Positions 41,733 to 51,552 of a stretch of DNA of 64,000 nt are shown in pieces. Under the pieces are notes generated by a model, which saw only the letters and a list, made by a program, of their open reading frames with translations, made no database searches and was not told where the DNA came from. The DNA lies in assembly GCF_015665295.1 (NCBI RefSeq), contig NZ_JADFAJ010000016.1, positions 62,001 through 126,000 of the forward strand, written 5' to 3'. The stretch comes from Maricaulis sp. GTDB taxonomy: Bacteria; Pseudomonadota; Alphaproteobacteria; Caulobacterales; Maricaulaceae. Position numbers and translations under genes: made by a program. The first letter of the stretch is position 1, and each line of letters starts with the position of its first letter.

Positions 41733-43630
41733 GCAAGACGCCATCCAGGGCGCGCGGGACCACGTCGTTCCGCAGCCAGATTTCCATGGTGGGGGTTGCC
41801 CTGTTCGACCTCGCGGCCGGTGCCTTTTCAATGTGGGCCGCCGTACTGCTGCGTTATCGGTTCGAGCCCACGTCCGTACCTGACGACGTTGCCCTGCAGG
41901 CGGTGGCCGTGTTTGCGCTGGCCTGCGCCATCATCTTTCCGATCGAAGGCCTGCATCGCGGCCTGTGGCGCTATACCGCGCTGAACGACGCTGCGCGCAT
42001 TGTGCGCGCCATCGTGCTTGCCAATCTGGTCTTCCTGCCGATCCTTTTCCTGATCAACCGGCTCGACGGCTTCCCCCGCACGTCGATCCTGCTGGAAATG
42101 CCGATCCTGCTTTTCATCCTGCTGGCCGCGCGATTGTCAGTCGCCGCCTTGCGGACGCAGGGCCTGCGGGGCGCCCTTCAGATCGAGGATCGCTCCAAGC
42201 CGACGGCCATCCTGGTCGGCACCGATCTGGAACTCGACGACGCCCTGCGCGATCTTGGCCGGCGCAACGGTTCAGCGCCGTTCCGGACCAAGGGGCTGAT
42301 CGAACCGGGCGCCAGTCTGACCGGACACGCCATTCGCGGCATTCCCGTGCTGGGCGGCCTGGAAGCCCTGCCGGCAGCGCTCAAGCGACTGTCTGAAGTG
42401 GAAAAGGATGCACCACGCCTGGTACTCGCCGGCGCTCATCCCGATGCCGACCTGGTCAACCAGCTGATCCGGATTGCCTCGCGCACCGGGGCGAAACTAT
42501 CCCGGGCCCGCCCGTCGGACGGGCGTGAGGCCTTCTCACCGGTCGAAGCGGCCGACCTGCTGAACCGTCCGCCACGACCGCCCAACCTGTCACCGGCCCG
42601 GCCGCTGATCGAAGGGCGCACGGTTCTGATCACGGGTGCGGGCGGCACAATCGGCTCGCAACTGGCGCGCCTTGCCGCGACCCTGGGCCCGAAAAAGCTC
42701 ATCCTGTTTGATGCCTCCGAGGCCAATCTCTACGAAATCGACCTGGAGTTTGCGAAACGCTTTTCCGGCATCGCCTGGCGTGCCGTACTGGGCGATGTGC
42801 GCGACCGCGACCGCCTGGATCAGGTATTCTGCGAGGAGAAGCCGGACGTTGTCCTGCACGCGGCCGCGCTCAAGCATGTCCCGATGAGCGAGCGCAATCC
42901 CGGGGAAGCCGCGCGCACAAACATCATCGGCACAGTCAACACGATTGAGATATCCCAGCAATACGGAGCGCGGGTCGTGGCGCTGATCTCGACTGACAAG
43001 GCCGTCAATCCGGGCAATGTCATGGGCGCTACCAAACGCGCCGCCGAGCTCTATGCCCGCGCCGCAGCCGGGCGCGCCAAGGAAACCCGTGTCTGTGTCG
43101 TACGTTTCGGCAATGTGCTTGGCTCGACCGGTTCGGTTGTTCCCCTGTTCGAGCGTCAAATCGAAGCGGGAGAACCCGTCACGGTCACGGATCCGGAAGC
43201 GACCCGCTATTTCATGACCGTCGAGGAGGCGTCCGGTCTGGTGCTCGATGCTGCAGCCCAGACAGCGGCCGACCCCGCCCTCAATGGCGCGCTCTATGTA
43301 CTCGACATGGGCCGGCCGGTCTCGATCATGCGGCTGGCGCGCCAGCTATTGCGCCTGCGCGGCCGCGATCCGGATGCGCCGGGCGCAATCCGCGTCGTCG
43401 GCCTGCGACCGGGTGAGAAGCGCCATGAAAGCCTAGTCTACGACTTTGAAAGCACGATCGCGACCTCGATTGACGGTGTCTGGGCCGTGACCGGACCTGA
43501 CCTGGATGCGACCGCGGTCAGCGCCGGACTGGATGCCATCGTCACAGCCGCCAGCAGCGGTGACGGGGCGGGCGCGTCGGCTGCACTGGAAGCCATGTGC
43601 AAGCTGCGCCCCTCGATGCTGGAAGATTGA
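41729..43630 (+). CDS. Membrane-bound nucleotide-sugar 4,6-dehydratase (CapD/PglF/WbpM type)
   Basis: A 633-residue protein. Four membrane helices (about residues 20-145) precede a CoA-binding-like domain and the catalytic SDR domain: TVLITGAGGTIGSQLARLA (NAD site), LFDASEANLYEIDLEF, HAAALKHVPMSE and STDKAVNPGNVMGATKRAAELY. The catalytic YxxxK is replaced by MxxxK, as in the long UDP-GlcNAc 4,6-dehydratases. It likely makes a UDP-keto-deoxy sugar for surface polysaccharide or glycan. It is coupled to the heparinase-family gene, hinting at joint polysaccharide function. Confidence 0.9.
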   Translation: MSKTPSRARGTTSFRSQISMVGVALFDLAAGAFSMWAAVLLRYRFEPTSVPDDVALQAVAVFALACAIIFPIEGLHRGLWRYTALNDAARIVRAIVLANLVFLPILFLINRLDGFPRTSILLEMPILLFILLAARLSVAALRTQGLRGALQIEDRSKPTAILVGTDLELDDALRDLGRRNGSAPFRTKGLIEPGASLTGHAIRGIPVLGGLEALPAALKRLSEVEKDAPRLVLAGAHPDADLVNQLIRIASRTGAKLSRARPSDGREAFSPVEAADLLNRPPRPPNLSPARPLIEGRTVLITGAGGTIGSQLARLAATLGPKKLILFDASEANLYEIDLEFAKRFSGIAWRAVLGDVRDRDRLDQVFCEEKPDVVLHAAALKHVPMSERNPGEAARTNIIGTVNTIEISQQYGARVVALISTDKAVNPGNVMGATKRAAELYARAAAGRAKETRVCVVRFGNVLGSTGSVVPLFERQIEAGEPVTVTDPEATRYFMTVEEASGLVLDAAAQTAADPALNGALYVLDMGRPVSIMRLARQLLRLRGRDPDAPGAIRVVGLRPGEKRHESLVYDFESTIATSIDGVWAVTGPDLDATAVSAGLDAIVTAASSGDGAGASAALEAMCKLRPSMLED

Positions 43631-43692
43631 CTTGCCGGCCCGCCGTGATACCTCGCCGCGGATCACCGGAATAGAGCAACGGAGACCGTTCC

Positions 43693-45288
43693 ATGTCAGA
43701 CCATGACCTCGCGCCCGTCCGGCGCGCCCTGATTTCCGTCTCCGACAAGGCCGGCCTGGTCGAGCGCGGCCGCCAGCTTGCCGATGCCGGCGTTGAATTG
43801 CTGTCGACCGGTGGGACGCTGCGCGCCCTCAAGGATGCCGGCATCCCCGCAAGGGATGTTTCCGAGGTCACCGAGTTTCCCGAAATGATGGATGGCCGTC
43901 TGAAAACGCTGCATCCGCGGGTGCATGGCGGCCTACTGGCACGCCGCGACAATAGCGAGGATCGCGCCGCCATGGGCGAGCACGGCATCCCGCATATCGA
44001 CCTCTTGTACGTCAACCTCTACCCGTTCGAGGAGACCGTCGCCCGGGGCGGCGCCTATGCCGATTGCGTCGAGAATATCGACATCGGCGGGCCGGCCATG
44101 ATCCGGGCCGCGGCCAAAAACCACGCCTGGGTCAATGTCTGTGTCGACGGCGATGATGTCGACCGGGTGCTGGCCGACATGGCAAAACATGAAGGCCATA
44201 CCGGTCTGTCCCTGCGCAAATCACTGGCCGCGAAGGCCTATGCCCGCACGGCAGCCTATGATGCCGCCATCTCCGGCTGGTTTGCCGACACACTGGAAGA
44301 CCCGGCTCCCGACTATCGCGCCTTTGGCGGCGCCCTGACCCAGGCCCTGCGCTATGGCGAGAATCCGCACCAGAATGCCGCTTTCTACACCACCGCAGAA
44401 AACCGGCCCGGCATTGCGACCGGACGTCAGGTCCAGGGCAAGGCCCTGAGCTACAACAACCTGGCCGACGCCGACGCCGCGTTTGAGCTGGCCGGCGAAT
44501 TCGACGCGGGCGACAAGGCCGCCGTGATTATCGTCAAGCACGCCAATCCCTGCGGGGTGGCCCTGCATGACGATCTGGCCGTGGCCTATGAGAAGGCCTT
44601 CGCGGCCGATCCGATCTCGGCCTTTGGCGGCATTGTCGCCACGAACCGCAAGCTGGACGCTGAAACGGCGGGCGAGTTGGTCAAAATCTTCACCGAAGTG
44701 GTGATCGCGCCGGATGCCGATGAAGACGCGTTGTCGGTCCTTTCTGCCAAATCCAACCTGCGTGTCCTGCTAACCGGTGGCATGCCGGACCCGAAGCAGG
44801 GCGGCTGGCTCACCAAGACGGTTGCCGGTGGACTTCTGGTCCAGGAACGCGATATCGGGATGATCGCCGCGTCCGACCTCAGACTTGTCACCAAACGCGC
44901 GCCGACCGACTCCGAGATGGCCGATCTCCTGTTCGGCTGGAAAGTCGTCAAGCACGTGAAATCAAACGCAATTGTCTATGCACGCAATGGTTCAACCGCC
45001 GGCATAGGCATGGGTCAGACCAGCCGGCTTGAGGCTGCCCGCCTTGCCGTCCGCAAGGCCGAGGCAACAGCCGAGGAGAATGGCTGGGACGAACCGCGTA
45101 CCAAGGGCTCGGTCTGCGCTTCGGATGCCTTCTTCCCCTTTGCCGACGGATTGCACGCAGCCGTCGAGGCCGGTGCGACGGCCGTTATCCAGCCTGGCGG
45201 CTCGATTCGCGACGAAGAGGTCATTGCAGCCGCCGACGAAGCCGGTATCGCGATGGTATTCACGGGGATGCGCCACTTCCGCCACTAG
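43693..45288 (+). CDS. purH: Bifunctional AICAR transformylase / IMP cyclohydrolase
   Basis: A 531-residue enzyme performing the last two steps of purine synthesis. The N-terminal MGS-like cyclohydrolase domain (about 1-200) begins [33 protein letters not shown] and has [14 protein letters not shown]. The transformylase domain includes [27 protein letters not shown] and [16 protein letters not shown]. Standard length. GGAG lies before ATG 43693. Purine riboswitch elements were not seen in the 62-base gap upstream. Confidence 0.97.
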   Translation: MSDHDLAPVRRALISVSDKAGLVERGRQLADAGVELLSTGGTLRALKDAGIPARDVSEVTEFPEMMDGRLKTLHPRVHGGLLARRDNSEDRAAMGEHGIPHIDLLYVNLYPFEETVARGGAYADCVENIDIGGPAMIRAAAKNHAWVNVCVDGDDVDRVLADMAKHEGHTGLSLRKSLAAKAYARTAAYDAAISGWFADTLEDPAPDYRAFGGALTQALRYGENPHQNAAFYTTAENRPGIATGRQVQGKALSYNNLADADAAFELAGEFDAGDKAAVIIVKHANPCGVALHDDLAVAYEKAFAADPISAFGGIVATNRKLDAETAGELVKIFTEVVIAPDADEDALSVLSAKSNLRVLLTGGMPDPKQGGWLTKTVAGGLLVQERDIGMIAASDLRLVTKRAPTDSEMADLLFGWKVVKHVKSNAIVYARNGSTAGIGMGQTSRLEAARLAVRKAEATAEENGWDEPRTKGSVCASDAFFPFADGLHAAVEAGATAVIQPGGSIRDEEVIAAADEAGIAMVFTGMRHFRH

Positions 45289-45362
45289 GCGGCACGACGG
45301 GCGCCTGAACGTGAATCAAGTAAACATTGCCTGATGCGGTCGGCCTGCCGCATCGTGCCTGA

Positions 45363-46235
45363 ATGACGACGAAACCCATCCTCCACGGCGCCGGCGTACT
45401 GGCTGCCCTGATCATCAGCGGTCTGGGACTTTCCGCCACCGGCAATGCCAGTGGCTGGAGCGTTCCCGTCCGCTCTCTCGAGGCCCAGGCCGCGCTGCTG
45501 CGCGATGATATCGAGATCCGCCTGCCCGAAGCAGCGACCGGGCCGGTTCCGGCCGTGATCATGCTGCACGGCTGCGGCGGATTGCGTCAGGTCCAGGCGG
45601 CCTATACCGACGATGTGGTCGCGGCCGGCTATGCCGTTGTGATCGTCGACTCACTGTCACCCCGCAGGATCGGGCGTCTTGGCGCCATGAGCCAGGTCTG
45701 TACGGCCTTGCGTCTGTGGGGACAGGAACGGGCTGCCGACATCCCCGCCGCGATCGCCGTCGCCGCCGGCAATCCCGGCATCGACGCCAACAGGCTGGCA
45801 CTTGTCGGTTGGAGTCATGGTGGCTGGACGGTCCTGGAAGCCCTGGATTTTGCTGCAGAGGGCCGCGCCTCACCGGTTATTGATCCGGCCCCGGCCACGC
45901 CCCTGGCCGGGGTTCGGGTGGCGGTCGCGATGTATCCCTATTGCGGCTTTCCGATCCGGGCTGACGGACGCGGGTTTTCGGCCGGTATCCCGTTGCGCGC
46001 CATTCTCGCAGAGCGCGACATGATTGCGCCGCACCGTGATTGCGAACGCCTGTTCAACCGGTCCAATGCAGCCGGTGTCGCTGTCGATTTCGAGATCTGG
46101 GACGGGCTGACCCATGCCTTTGACGAGCCCGATCCGCCACCGGATCCGCGCATCGAGTACAATGCGGGCGCGGCTCAAAGAGCGCGCGCCCGTCTTGTTG
46201 TCTGGCTGAATGAAGCCTTCGCCGATCAGGGCTGA
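45363..46235 (+). CDS. Exported dienelactone-hydrolase-family alpha/beta hydrolase
   Basis: A 290-residue alpha/beta hydrolase with a probable signal peptide (about residues 1-29, VLAALIISGLGLSATGNASG). The oxyanion region is VIMLHGCGG, the nucleophile elbow is ALVGWSHGGWTVLEAL (Ser), the acid is in ILAERDMI, and the base His is in DGLTHAFDEP. This is the pattern of dienelactone hydrolase-like enzymes, though with Ser rather than Cys as nucleophile. The substrate is unknown. It converges on the glutamate dehydrogenase gene with ten bases overlap. Confidence 0.85.
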   Translation: MTTKPILHGAGVLAALIISGLGLSATGNASGWSVPVRSLEAQAALLRDDIEIRLPEAATGPVPAVIMLHGCGGLRQVQAAYTDDVVAAGYAVVIVDSLSPRRIGRLGAMSQVCTALRLWGQERAADIPAAIAVAAGNPGIDANRLALVGWSHGGWTVLEALDFAAEGRASPVIDPAPATPLAGVRVAVAMYPYCGFPIRADGRGFSAGIPLRAILAERDMIAPHRDCERLFNRSNAAGVAVDFEIWDGLTHAFDEPDPPPDPRIEYNAGAAQRARARLVVWLNEAFADQG

Positions 46236-49200
46236 ACGACGGACGCCATCTCGCCAAGCTGGGTCGAGGCAATTGCCAGTTTTGACAGGGTCCAGGATCC
46301 CGACTCATCGAGTTGACGCTGCACCGAATCGACCCGGCCCGCCTCTTCCTCATTGATCGTGTTCCAGGCTTCCACCAGCGCATCGGCCCATTCGCGGGAC
46401 GGGTCTTCAACGCCCGACGCCAGGGAACCGCCGGCCTGTACGGCAAAACGCATGGCCGAGCCGGTGAAGGCCTGCTGGCTGGCGTAGAAGTCCTCCATCA
46501 GACGGCGCACCGCGAGCCGGTCCCAGTGCAGTTCGGAGGAGACTTCCTGGCCGAGCCCGCGCAGGCGGTCGAACTTAAACCGGGCACCAACGGCGTGATA
46601 AATATAGGCCGTCGAGGCGAGTGGCCAATCCGATCCCATCGCCATATCGATTACATCCGTCGAGGATGTCAGCGGCCGCAATTCGGCCACCGCCAGGGCG
46701 ATATCCTCCGGCGCGCCGCCTTCGATGAAACGCTTCTGGCGCGCTTTGACACCCCGGCGCTCATGGGTCGAGATGATCTCGTGCACCATGGAGCGCAATT
46801 GCTGGACGCCAGGCTGATAGCCCTGGATGACATCCGTGATGGCGTCCGGCTTGGCTGATTTCTTGTTGCGGCCCCGGCGCACCAGCCAGTAGGTCTGGCG
46901 GCGCAGCAGGCGGATGATTTCCTCGTGCAGCTGGACCTGCACACTGGCCGGCGCCTTGTTGTCGAGCGCGTTGATCGCATCAGTGATTTCGGCAAACCCG
47001 AAGATCTGGCGGCCAGCCTCAAAAGCCCGGGCAATCGCCGGAACTGCAGCGGTCGTTGAATCGATAGCCCGGTGAATGAAGGTGGGACCGCCGAGATTGA
47101 TCATCTCGTTGGCCAGCACAGTCGAAATGATCTCCCGCTTCAGGCGGTGACCGTCCATGGCCTCTTCAAAGTCGTGAAGCCCTTTCGGGAAGTAGCTGAC
47201 CAGCATGGATTTGAAGTGCGGATCGTCCGGCACGTCGGACGCCACAAGCTGGTCAAACAGCGTGATCTTGGCATAGGAATTGAGGACAGCGAGCTCCGGG
47301 CGTGTCAGCCCCTGATCCCGAGCTTTCAGACCACGTACCTGCTCGACCGACGGAAGGCCCTCGACATCGCGATCGAGCTGACCCAGTTCCTCGAGCCGGG
47401 CCATGAAACGCTCATGGGCATCGAGGTCAGCCGCCGCCGTGTGTTCTGCCAGGGAAAGCGCGAGCGACTGGTCGTAATTGTGACGGAGCACATGCTTTGC
47501 CACGTCATCCGTCATGGATTCCAGCAGCTTGTCGCGATCCGCACGATTCATGTCGCCATTGCGGACCATGGGCCGAAGCAGGATCTTGATATTGACTTCG
47601 TGGTCCGAGCTGTCGACGCCGGCCGAATTGTCGATGAAGTCGGCATTGGCTCGGCCACCATTCTGGCCGTACTCGATGCGGGCAGCCTGGGTGAAGCCGA
47701 GATTGGCACCTTCACCGATCACCCTGGCACGAACCTCGGTGGCGTTGACGCGAAGACCGTCATTCGTCTTGTCGCCGACTTCCCAATGCTGTTCCGACGT
47801 CGCCTTGACATACGTGCCGATCCCGCCAAACCAGAGCAACTCGACATCGGCTTTCAGCAGGGCATTGATCAGCTCGACCGGGCTGGCGCTGTCCTTGGTC
47901 AGACCGGTCAGGGCCTTGATCTCGGCGGACAACGGAATTGATTTCGCGGACCGGGCGAAGATGCCGCCGCCCTTGGAAATCAGTGTCTTGTCGTAATCCT
48001 GCCAAGAAGTACGCGGCAGGTCGAACAGGCGTTTGCGTTCATTCCACATCGTGTCCGGATCGCCCGGATCCGGGTCGATGAAGATGTCACGGTGATCGAA
48101 GGCAGCGACCAGGCGGATCTGCTTCGAGAGCAGCATGCCATTGCCGAACACATCGCCCGACATGTCACCCACGCCAATCACGCTGAAGGGTTCGGCCTGG
48201 ATATCCTTGCCCATCTCACGGAAGTGACGCTTGACGGATTCCCAGGCACCGCGCGCGGTAATGCCCATCTTCTTGTGATCATAGCCGGCCGAGCCACCCG
48301 AAGCGAAAGCATCGCCGAGCCAGAAATCGAACTCGTCCGTGGCGAGGCCATTTGCAGTGTCCGAGAAGGTCGCCGTGCCCTTGTCGGCGGCAACAACGAG
48401 ATAGGGATCATCTTCATCCCAGCACTCGGTGGCGCTGGGATGGATGACCACGTCATCGACGATATTGTCGGTCAGGTCGAGCAGGCCTCGAATGAAGGTC
48501 TTGTAGGCCTCGCGTCCGGCCTCGAAGATTTCCTCGCGCGAGCCGTTGCGGGGCAGGGCCTTGGGGTAGAATCCGCCCTTCGAGCCCACCGGCACGATGA
48601 CGGCATTCTTGACCTGCTGGGCCTTCACCAGGCCGAGGACTTCCGTGCGGAAGTCATCGCGCCGGTCCGACCAGCGCAACCCGCCACGGGCGACGGGTCC
48701 AAAGCGCAGGTGAACGCCTTCCACATCTGGCGACCAGACGAAGATTTCACGATAGGGCTTGGGCAGCGGCAGCTCTTCCAGCAGTTCACTGGCAATCTTG
48801 ATCGCGATACGGGGCTTGGGCTGGCCGCTCGCGTCAGTCTGGTAAAAATTCGTCCGCAGCGTCGCTTCCACGAGATGGAAGATGCGGCGCAGGGCGCGGT
48901 CATGATCGAGACTGGCGACGGCGTCGAGGCGCTTGCGCAAGCCTTCCGACACGTCCCAGACTGCATCGGACCGGGTTTTCTGATCGGTGGTAAAGGCCGG
49001 GTCAAACTTGACCCGGGCCAGCTCCAGCAGGCCGCGGGCGATGTCCGGATAGGCGGCGAGCGCCTCTTCCTGGATCGCCTGGGACGGATCGAGCCCGGTC
49101 TGTTGGCGATACCGGGCGCACGTGCGCAGGAAGGCCGCCTCGCGCCAGTTCACACCGATTTCGACGATGAGGCGGTTGAAGCCATCATCCTCAGCCCGGC

Positions 49201-51151
49201 GATCCGCAATTGCCAGCAGGGCGTCTTCAATGTTCGGCGCCAGCTCCTTGAGATTTTGACCCTTGAGTGCATCCGACTTCATTTCGAAGTCATGGATATG
49301 GGCGCGGTCGAAGGGCTCGCCATTGGCGCCGCGGCGATCGACCGGAAAGCCGGTTTCCTGCACCACGTAAAGACCGAGATTCTCCAGCACCGGCATGACC
49401 CGGGACAGGGAAACCGGCTTGCCGACGCGGTAGATCTTCAGCCGCAGGTCGGTGTCGCCGTCATCGGCTTCGCGGTAGACACGAACCGCAACCTTGTCGG
49501 AACCGGACAAGGATTCAAGCTTCAGGACGTCAGCGAGCGCCTCTTCGGGATCATAGAGCTCACGATAGCCGGCCTTGAAGGCGTCCTGGTAGGCGCCCAT
49601 GCGCAGGCGGATATCTTCCGGCGCGTTGCGACGGACATGGGTTTCCAGATCATCTTCCCAGGTTCGCGCGAGGCGCGCGACCTTGCGCTCAAGCTCACCG
49701 GTCTCGGGTTCCGGGTGATCGAAAGGATTGAGGCCGATAATATAGTGAACCCGGGCCAGCGAACTGTCGCCGAATTGCGGATAGAAGGCCGACAAACGCC
49801 CGCCAAAAGCCTCGCGTATCAGCTCGCCGGCCTGTTCGCGGACCTTCGAATTGTAACGGTCGCGCGGGACAAACAGCAGGGCAGAAACGAAACGGTCGAA
49901 CTGATCGCGACGGATGAAAAGCTTCGTTCGCGGCCGATCGTGCAGGTGCAGGATGCCGAGCGAGATTTCCAGCAGATCATTCTCGTCCATCTGGAAGAGT
50001 TCATCGCGCGGGAAGTTCTCGACGGTATTTCGCAGCTTCTTGGCCGAGTGGGTACCCGGCGTCTTGCCGGCCCGTTCAAGCACGCGCCGCACCTTGCGAC
50101 GGATCAGCGGGACCGCGCTGGCAGACTGGTCATAGGCTTCAGCGGTGAACAGGCCGACAAAGCGAGCCTCGCCAATGACGGCACCGTCCTCGCGGTACCG
50201 CTTCACGCCGATATAATCCATGTAGACGCGACGATGGACGCGCGACTTCATGTTGGCCTTGGCGACGATGATCGGGCTGGGTTCGCGCAGGAATGTCTCG
50301 ATGGCCGGCGTCAGAACGGCCGGTTCGGAAGCCTTGCGCAGGACATGGCGATCCGGGTCCCGCAAAACGCCGCGGCCGGTTTCCGGCCGCACGCGCGGAT
50401 GGCGTTGGGCCATAGAGCCGCCATCATCGACCTCGAAGTCGTAGACCCGGCAGCCGAGGAAAGCGAAATGATCGTCTCGCAGCCAGCGCAGGAATTCCAT
50501 CGCTTCGGCCAGCTCGTCCGGTGCGGCATGGGTGCGGGCCGCCGAGAGGTGGGCAATGGCCTCATCCATCTGGGCGCGCATGTCGGTCCAGTCCTCGACA
50601 GCAACACGAACATCGTCGAGCGTCGCAGTGACGCCCTCGATCAGCGTACGCCGGGACAGCTCGTCGAGGGGCGGCAGGTGGACCTGGATCATGGATTCGG
50701 CGAGGCAGCGCCCGCCTTCGCCGACCCGGTCACCGGCATTGTCGCGACGGACCTGCACGATCGGGTGGAACATGGCGATGATGTCGTGACCCTGCGCCCC
50801 GACCTCGCCCATCACCGAGTCGACGATGAAAGGTCGGTCGCGGCCGATGATTTCGAGCACGTCGCGCGGCAGGTCAGAGCCGTCGACCCGGGTCGCCGTT
50901 CGCATCCGCACCAGGATGTCGTCACCCGGCCGGCTGTCGCCAAACTGCCAGAAATCAACGCTCAGTGCGGCGAGGTCGCACGGGCCAACCCGTTCGAGAT
51001 CCTCGGCCAGCGCATCATCATAGATTTGTGAGAAGAAGGAATTTCCGGGCTCACCGCATTCGGCGCCGAAAAGCTCGAGCCAGCGCTTTCGCGCCGCCTC
51101 CATGAAATCTGCGCGGCTGTAAGCGTGCGCGACTCCGACGACCGCCCCCAT
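46226..51151 (-). CDS. NAD-specific glutamate dehydrogenase, giant (GDH-180) type
   Basis: The 1641-residue protein belongs to the large NAD-GDH family (about 180 kDa) that deaminates glutamate to 2-oxoglutarate. A long N-terminal region (about 1-650) carries ACT-like regulatory modules. The catalytic core (about 700-1200) has RFGPVARGGLRWSDRRDDFRTEVLGLV, the lysine motif VIVPVGSKGGFYPK, and IHPSATECWDEDDPYLVVAADKGTATFSD...GGSAGYDHKKMGIT. A helical C-terminal region follows. Normal length for the family. GGGAG lies seven bases before ATG 51151. In Caulobacter this enzyme class is regulated with the cell cycle and nitrogen supply. Confidence 0.96.
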   Translation of the reverse strand: MGAVVGVAHAYSRADFMEAARKRWLELFGAECGEPGNSFFSQIYDDALAEDLERVGPCDLAALSVDFWQFGDSRPGDDILVRMRTATRVDGSDLPRDVLEIIGRDRPFIVDSVMGEVGAQGHDIIAMFHPIVQVRRDNAGDRVGEGGRCLAESMIQVHLPPLDELSRRTLIEGVTATLDDVRVAVEDWTDMRAQMDEAIAHLSAARTHAAPDELAEAMEFLRWLRDDHFAFLGCRVYDFEVDDGGSMAQRHPRVRPETGRGVLRDPDRHVLRKASEPAVLTPAIETFLREPSPIIVAKANMKSRVHRRVYMDYIGVKRYREDGAVIGEARFVGLFTAEAYDQSASAVPLIRRKVRRVLERAGKTPGTHSAKKLRNTVENFPRDELFQMDENDLLEISLGILHLHDRPRTKLFIRRDQFDRFVSALLFVPRDRYNSKVREQAGELIREAFGGRLSAFYPQFGDSSLARVHYIIGLNPFDHPEPETGELERKVARLARTWEDDLETHVRRNAPEDIRLRMGAYQDAFKAGYRELYDPEEALADVLKLESLSGSDKVAVRVYREADDGDTDLRLKIYRVGKPVSLSRVMPVLENLGLYVVQETGFPVDRRGANGEPFDRAHIHDFEMKSDALKGQNLKELAPNIEDALLAIADRRAEDDGFNRLIVEIGVNWREAAFLRTCARYRQQTGLDPSQAIQEEALAAYPDIARGLLELARVKFDPAFTTDQKTRSDAVWDVSEGLRKRLDAVASLDHDRALRRIFHLVEATLRTNFYQTDASGQPKPRIAIKIASELLEELPLPKPYREIFVWSPDVEGVHLRFGPVARGGLRWSDRRDDFRTEVLGLVKAQQVKNAVIVPVGSKGGFYPKALPRNGSREEIFEAGREAYKTFIRGLLDLTDNIVDDVVIHPSATECWDEDDPYLVVAADKGTATFSDTANGLATDEFDFWLGDAFASGGSAGYDHKKMGITARGAWESVKRHFREMGKDIQAEPFSVIGVGDMSGDVFGNGMLLSKQIRLVAAFDHRDIFIDPDPGDPDTMWNERKRLFDLPRTSWQDYDKTLISKGGGIFARSAKSIPLSAEIKALTGLTKDSASPVELINALLKADVELLWFGGIGTYVKATSEQHWEVGDKTNDGLRVNATEVRARVIGEGANLGFTQAARIEYGQNGGRANADFIDNSAGVDSSDHEVNIKILLRPMVRNGDMNRADRDKLLESMTDDVAKHVLRHNYDQSLALSLAEHTAAADLDAHERFMARLEELGQLDRDVEGLPSVEQVRGLKARDQGLTRPELAVLNSYAKITLFDQLVASDVPDDPHFKSMLVSYFPKGLHDFEEAMDGHRLKREIISTVLANEMINLGGPTFIHRAIDSTTAAVPAIARAFEAGRQIFGFAEITDAINALDNKAPASVQVQLHEEIIRLLRRQTYWLVRRGRNKKSAKPDAITDVIQGYQPGVQQLRSMVHEIISTHERRGVKARQKRFIEGGAPEDIALAVAELRPLTSSTDVIDMAMGSDWPLASTAYIYHAVGARFKFDRLRGLGQEVSSELHWDRLAVRRLMEDFYASQQAFTGSAMRFAVQAGGSLASGVEDPSREWADALVEAWNTINEEEAGRVDSVQRQLDESGSWTLSKLAIASTQLGEMASVVQP

Positions 51152-51185
51152 GTGGCGCTCCCTGGACTGTTATGTTTGTGATCCG

Positions 51186-51213
51186 ACCCTAGTCCTGTTT
51201 GAAATGCGTGCAA
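51186..51213 (-). promoter_or_regulatory. Promoter of the glutamate dehydrogenase gene
   Basis: On the minus strand TTGCACG is followed by 13 bases and ACTAGGGT, a good fit to TTGACGS-N10-14-GCTANAWC, 35 bases before the start codon. The TTG-to-CTAG distance is 21 bases. Confidence 0.6.
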
Positions 51214-51444
51214 CCCGCCTACGCCGTTGAAAACGCAAACATGCCATTCTTTTTCTCAAGTCTTGAAAAGGTAGCGATAACGGCGCCGCCGGGTAGGGAC
51301 AGGGGAACCCGGCGGCGCCTGGCAGACCTCATAGGCAGGCTGGGGGGACGCACATTGAGGCCTGATCTTCGCGAGCGGCCACCGGCAGGCGGGAATGGGG
51401 GGACACCACGCCGACCGGTTTGCCGCTACGACTTCCATGTAGAA

Positions 51445-51477
51445 AGCCCGTCCGGGATTTAAAGCCCGGGACGGGCT
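51445..51477 (-). terminator. Terminator of the GNAT/isochorismatase operon
   Basis: AGCCCGTCC (51445-51453) and GGACGGGCT (51469-51477) pair perfectly, with an inner GGG/CCC and loop ATTTAAAG. On the minus strand TTTCT follows the stem. It lies 75 bases after the isochorismatase-like gene. Confidence 0.7.
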
Positions 51478-51552
51478 GATTTCACATGAATTCGCACCGG
51501 GTGCGGCAAAATCACCCAGATGTGATCGGGAGTACGGTAACCGGCGGCGCAA

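Larger units (their letters stand above)
51152..51552. other. 401-base gap upstream of the glutamate dehydrogenase gene
   Basis: No coding gene seen. From left: the dehydrogenase promoter (51186-51213); a perfect 13-base inverted repeat GGCGCCGCCGGGT (51282-51294) / ACCCGGCGGCGCC (51307-51319) with a 12-base loop AGGGACAGGGGA; two G6 tracts near 51343 and 51397 (C-rich on the minus strand); and the terminator hairpin at 51445-51477. The middle 51214-51444 is unexplained. Confidence 0.5.

Noticed and set aside
43631-43692. Purine riboswitch before purH
   Set aside because: The gap is only 62 bases and holds no purine-riboswitch core.
48092-51031. A 979-codon open frame on the plus strand inside the glutamate dehydrogenase gene
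   Set aside because: It is antisense to a strongly supported gene, has no family motif and arises from codon bias in high-GC DNA. The same holds for the 452-codon plus-strand frame at 23008-24366.
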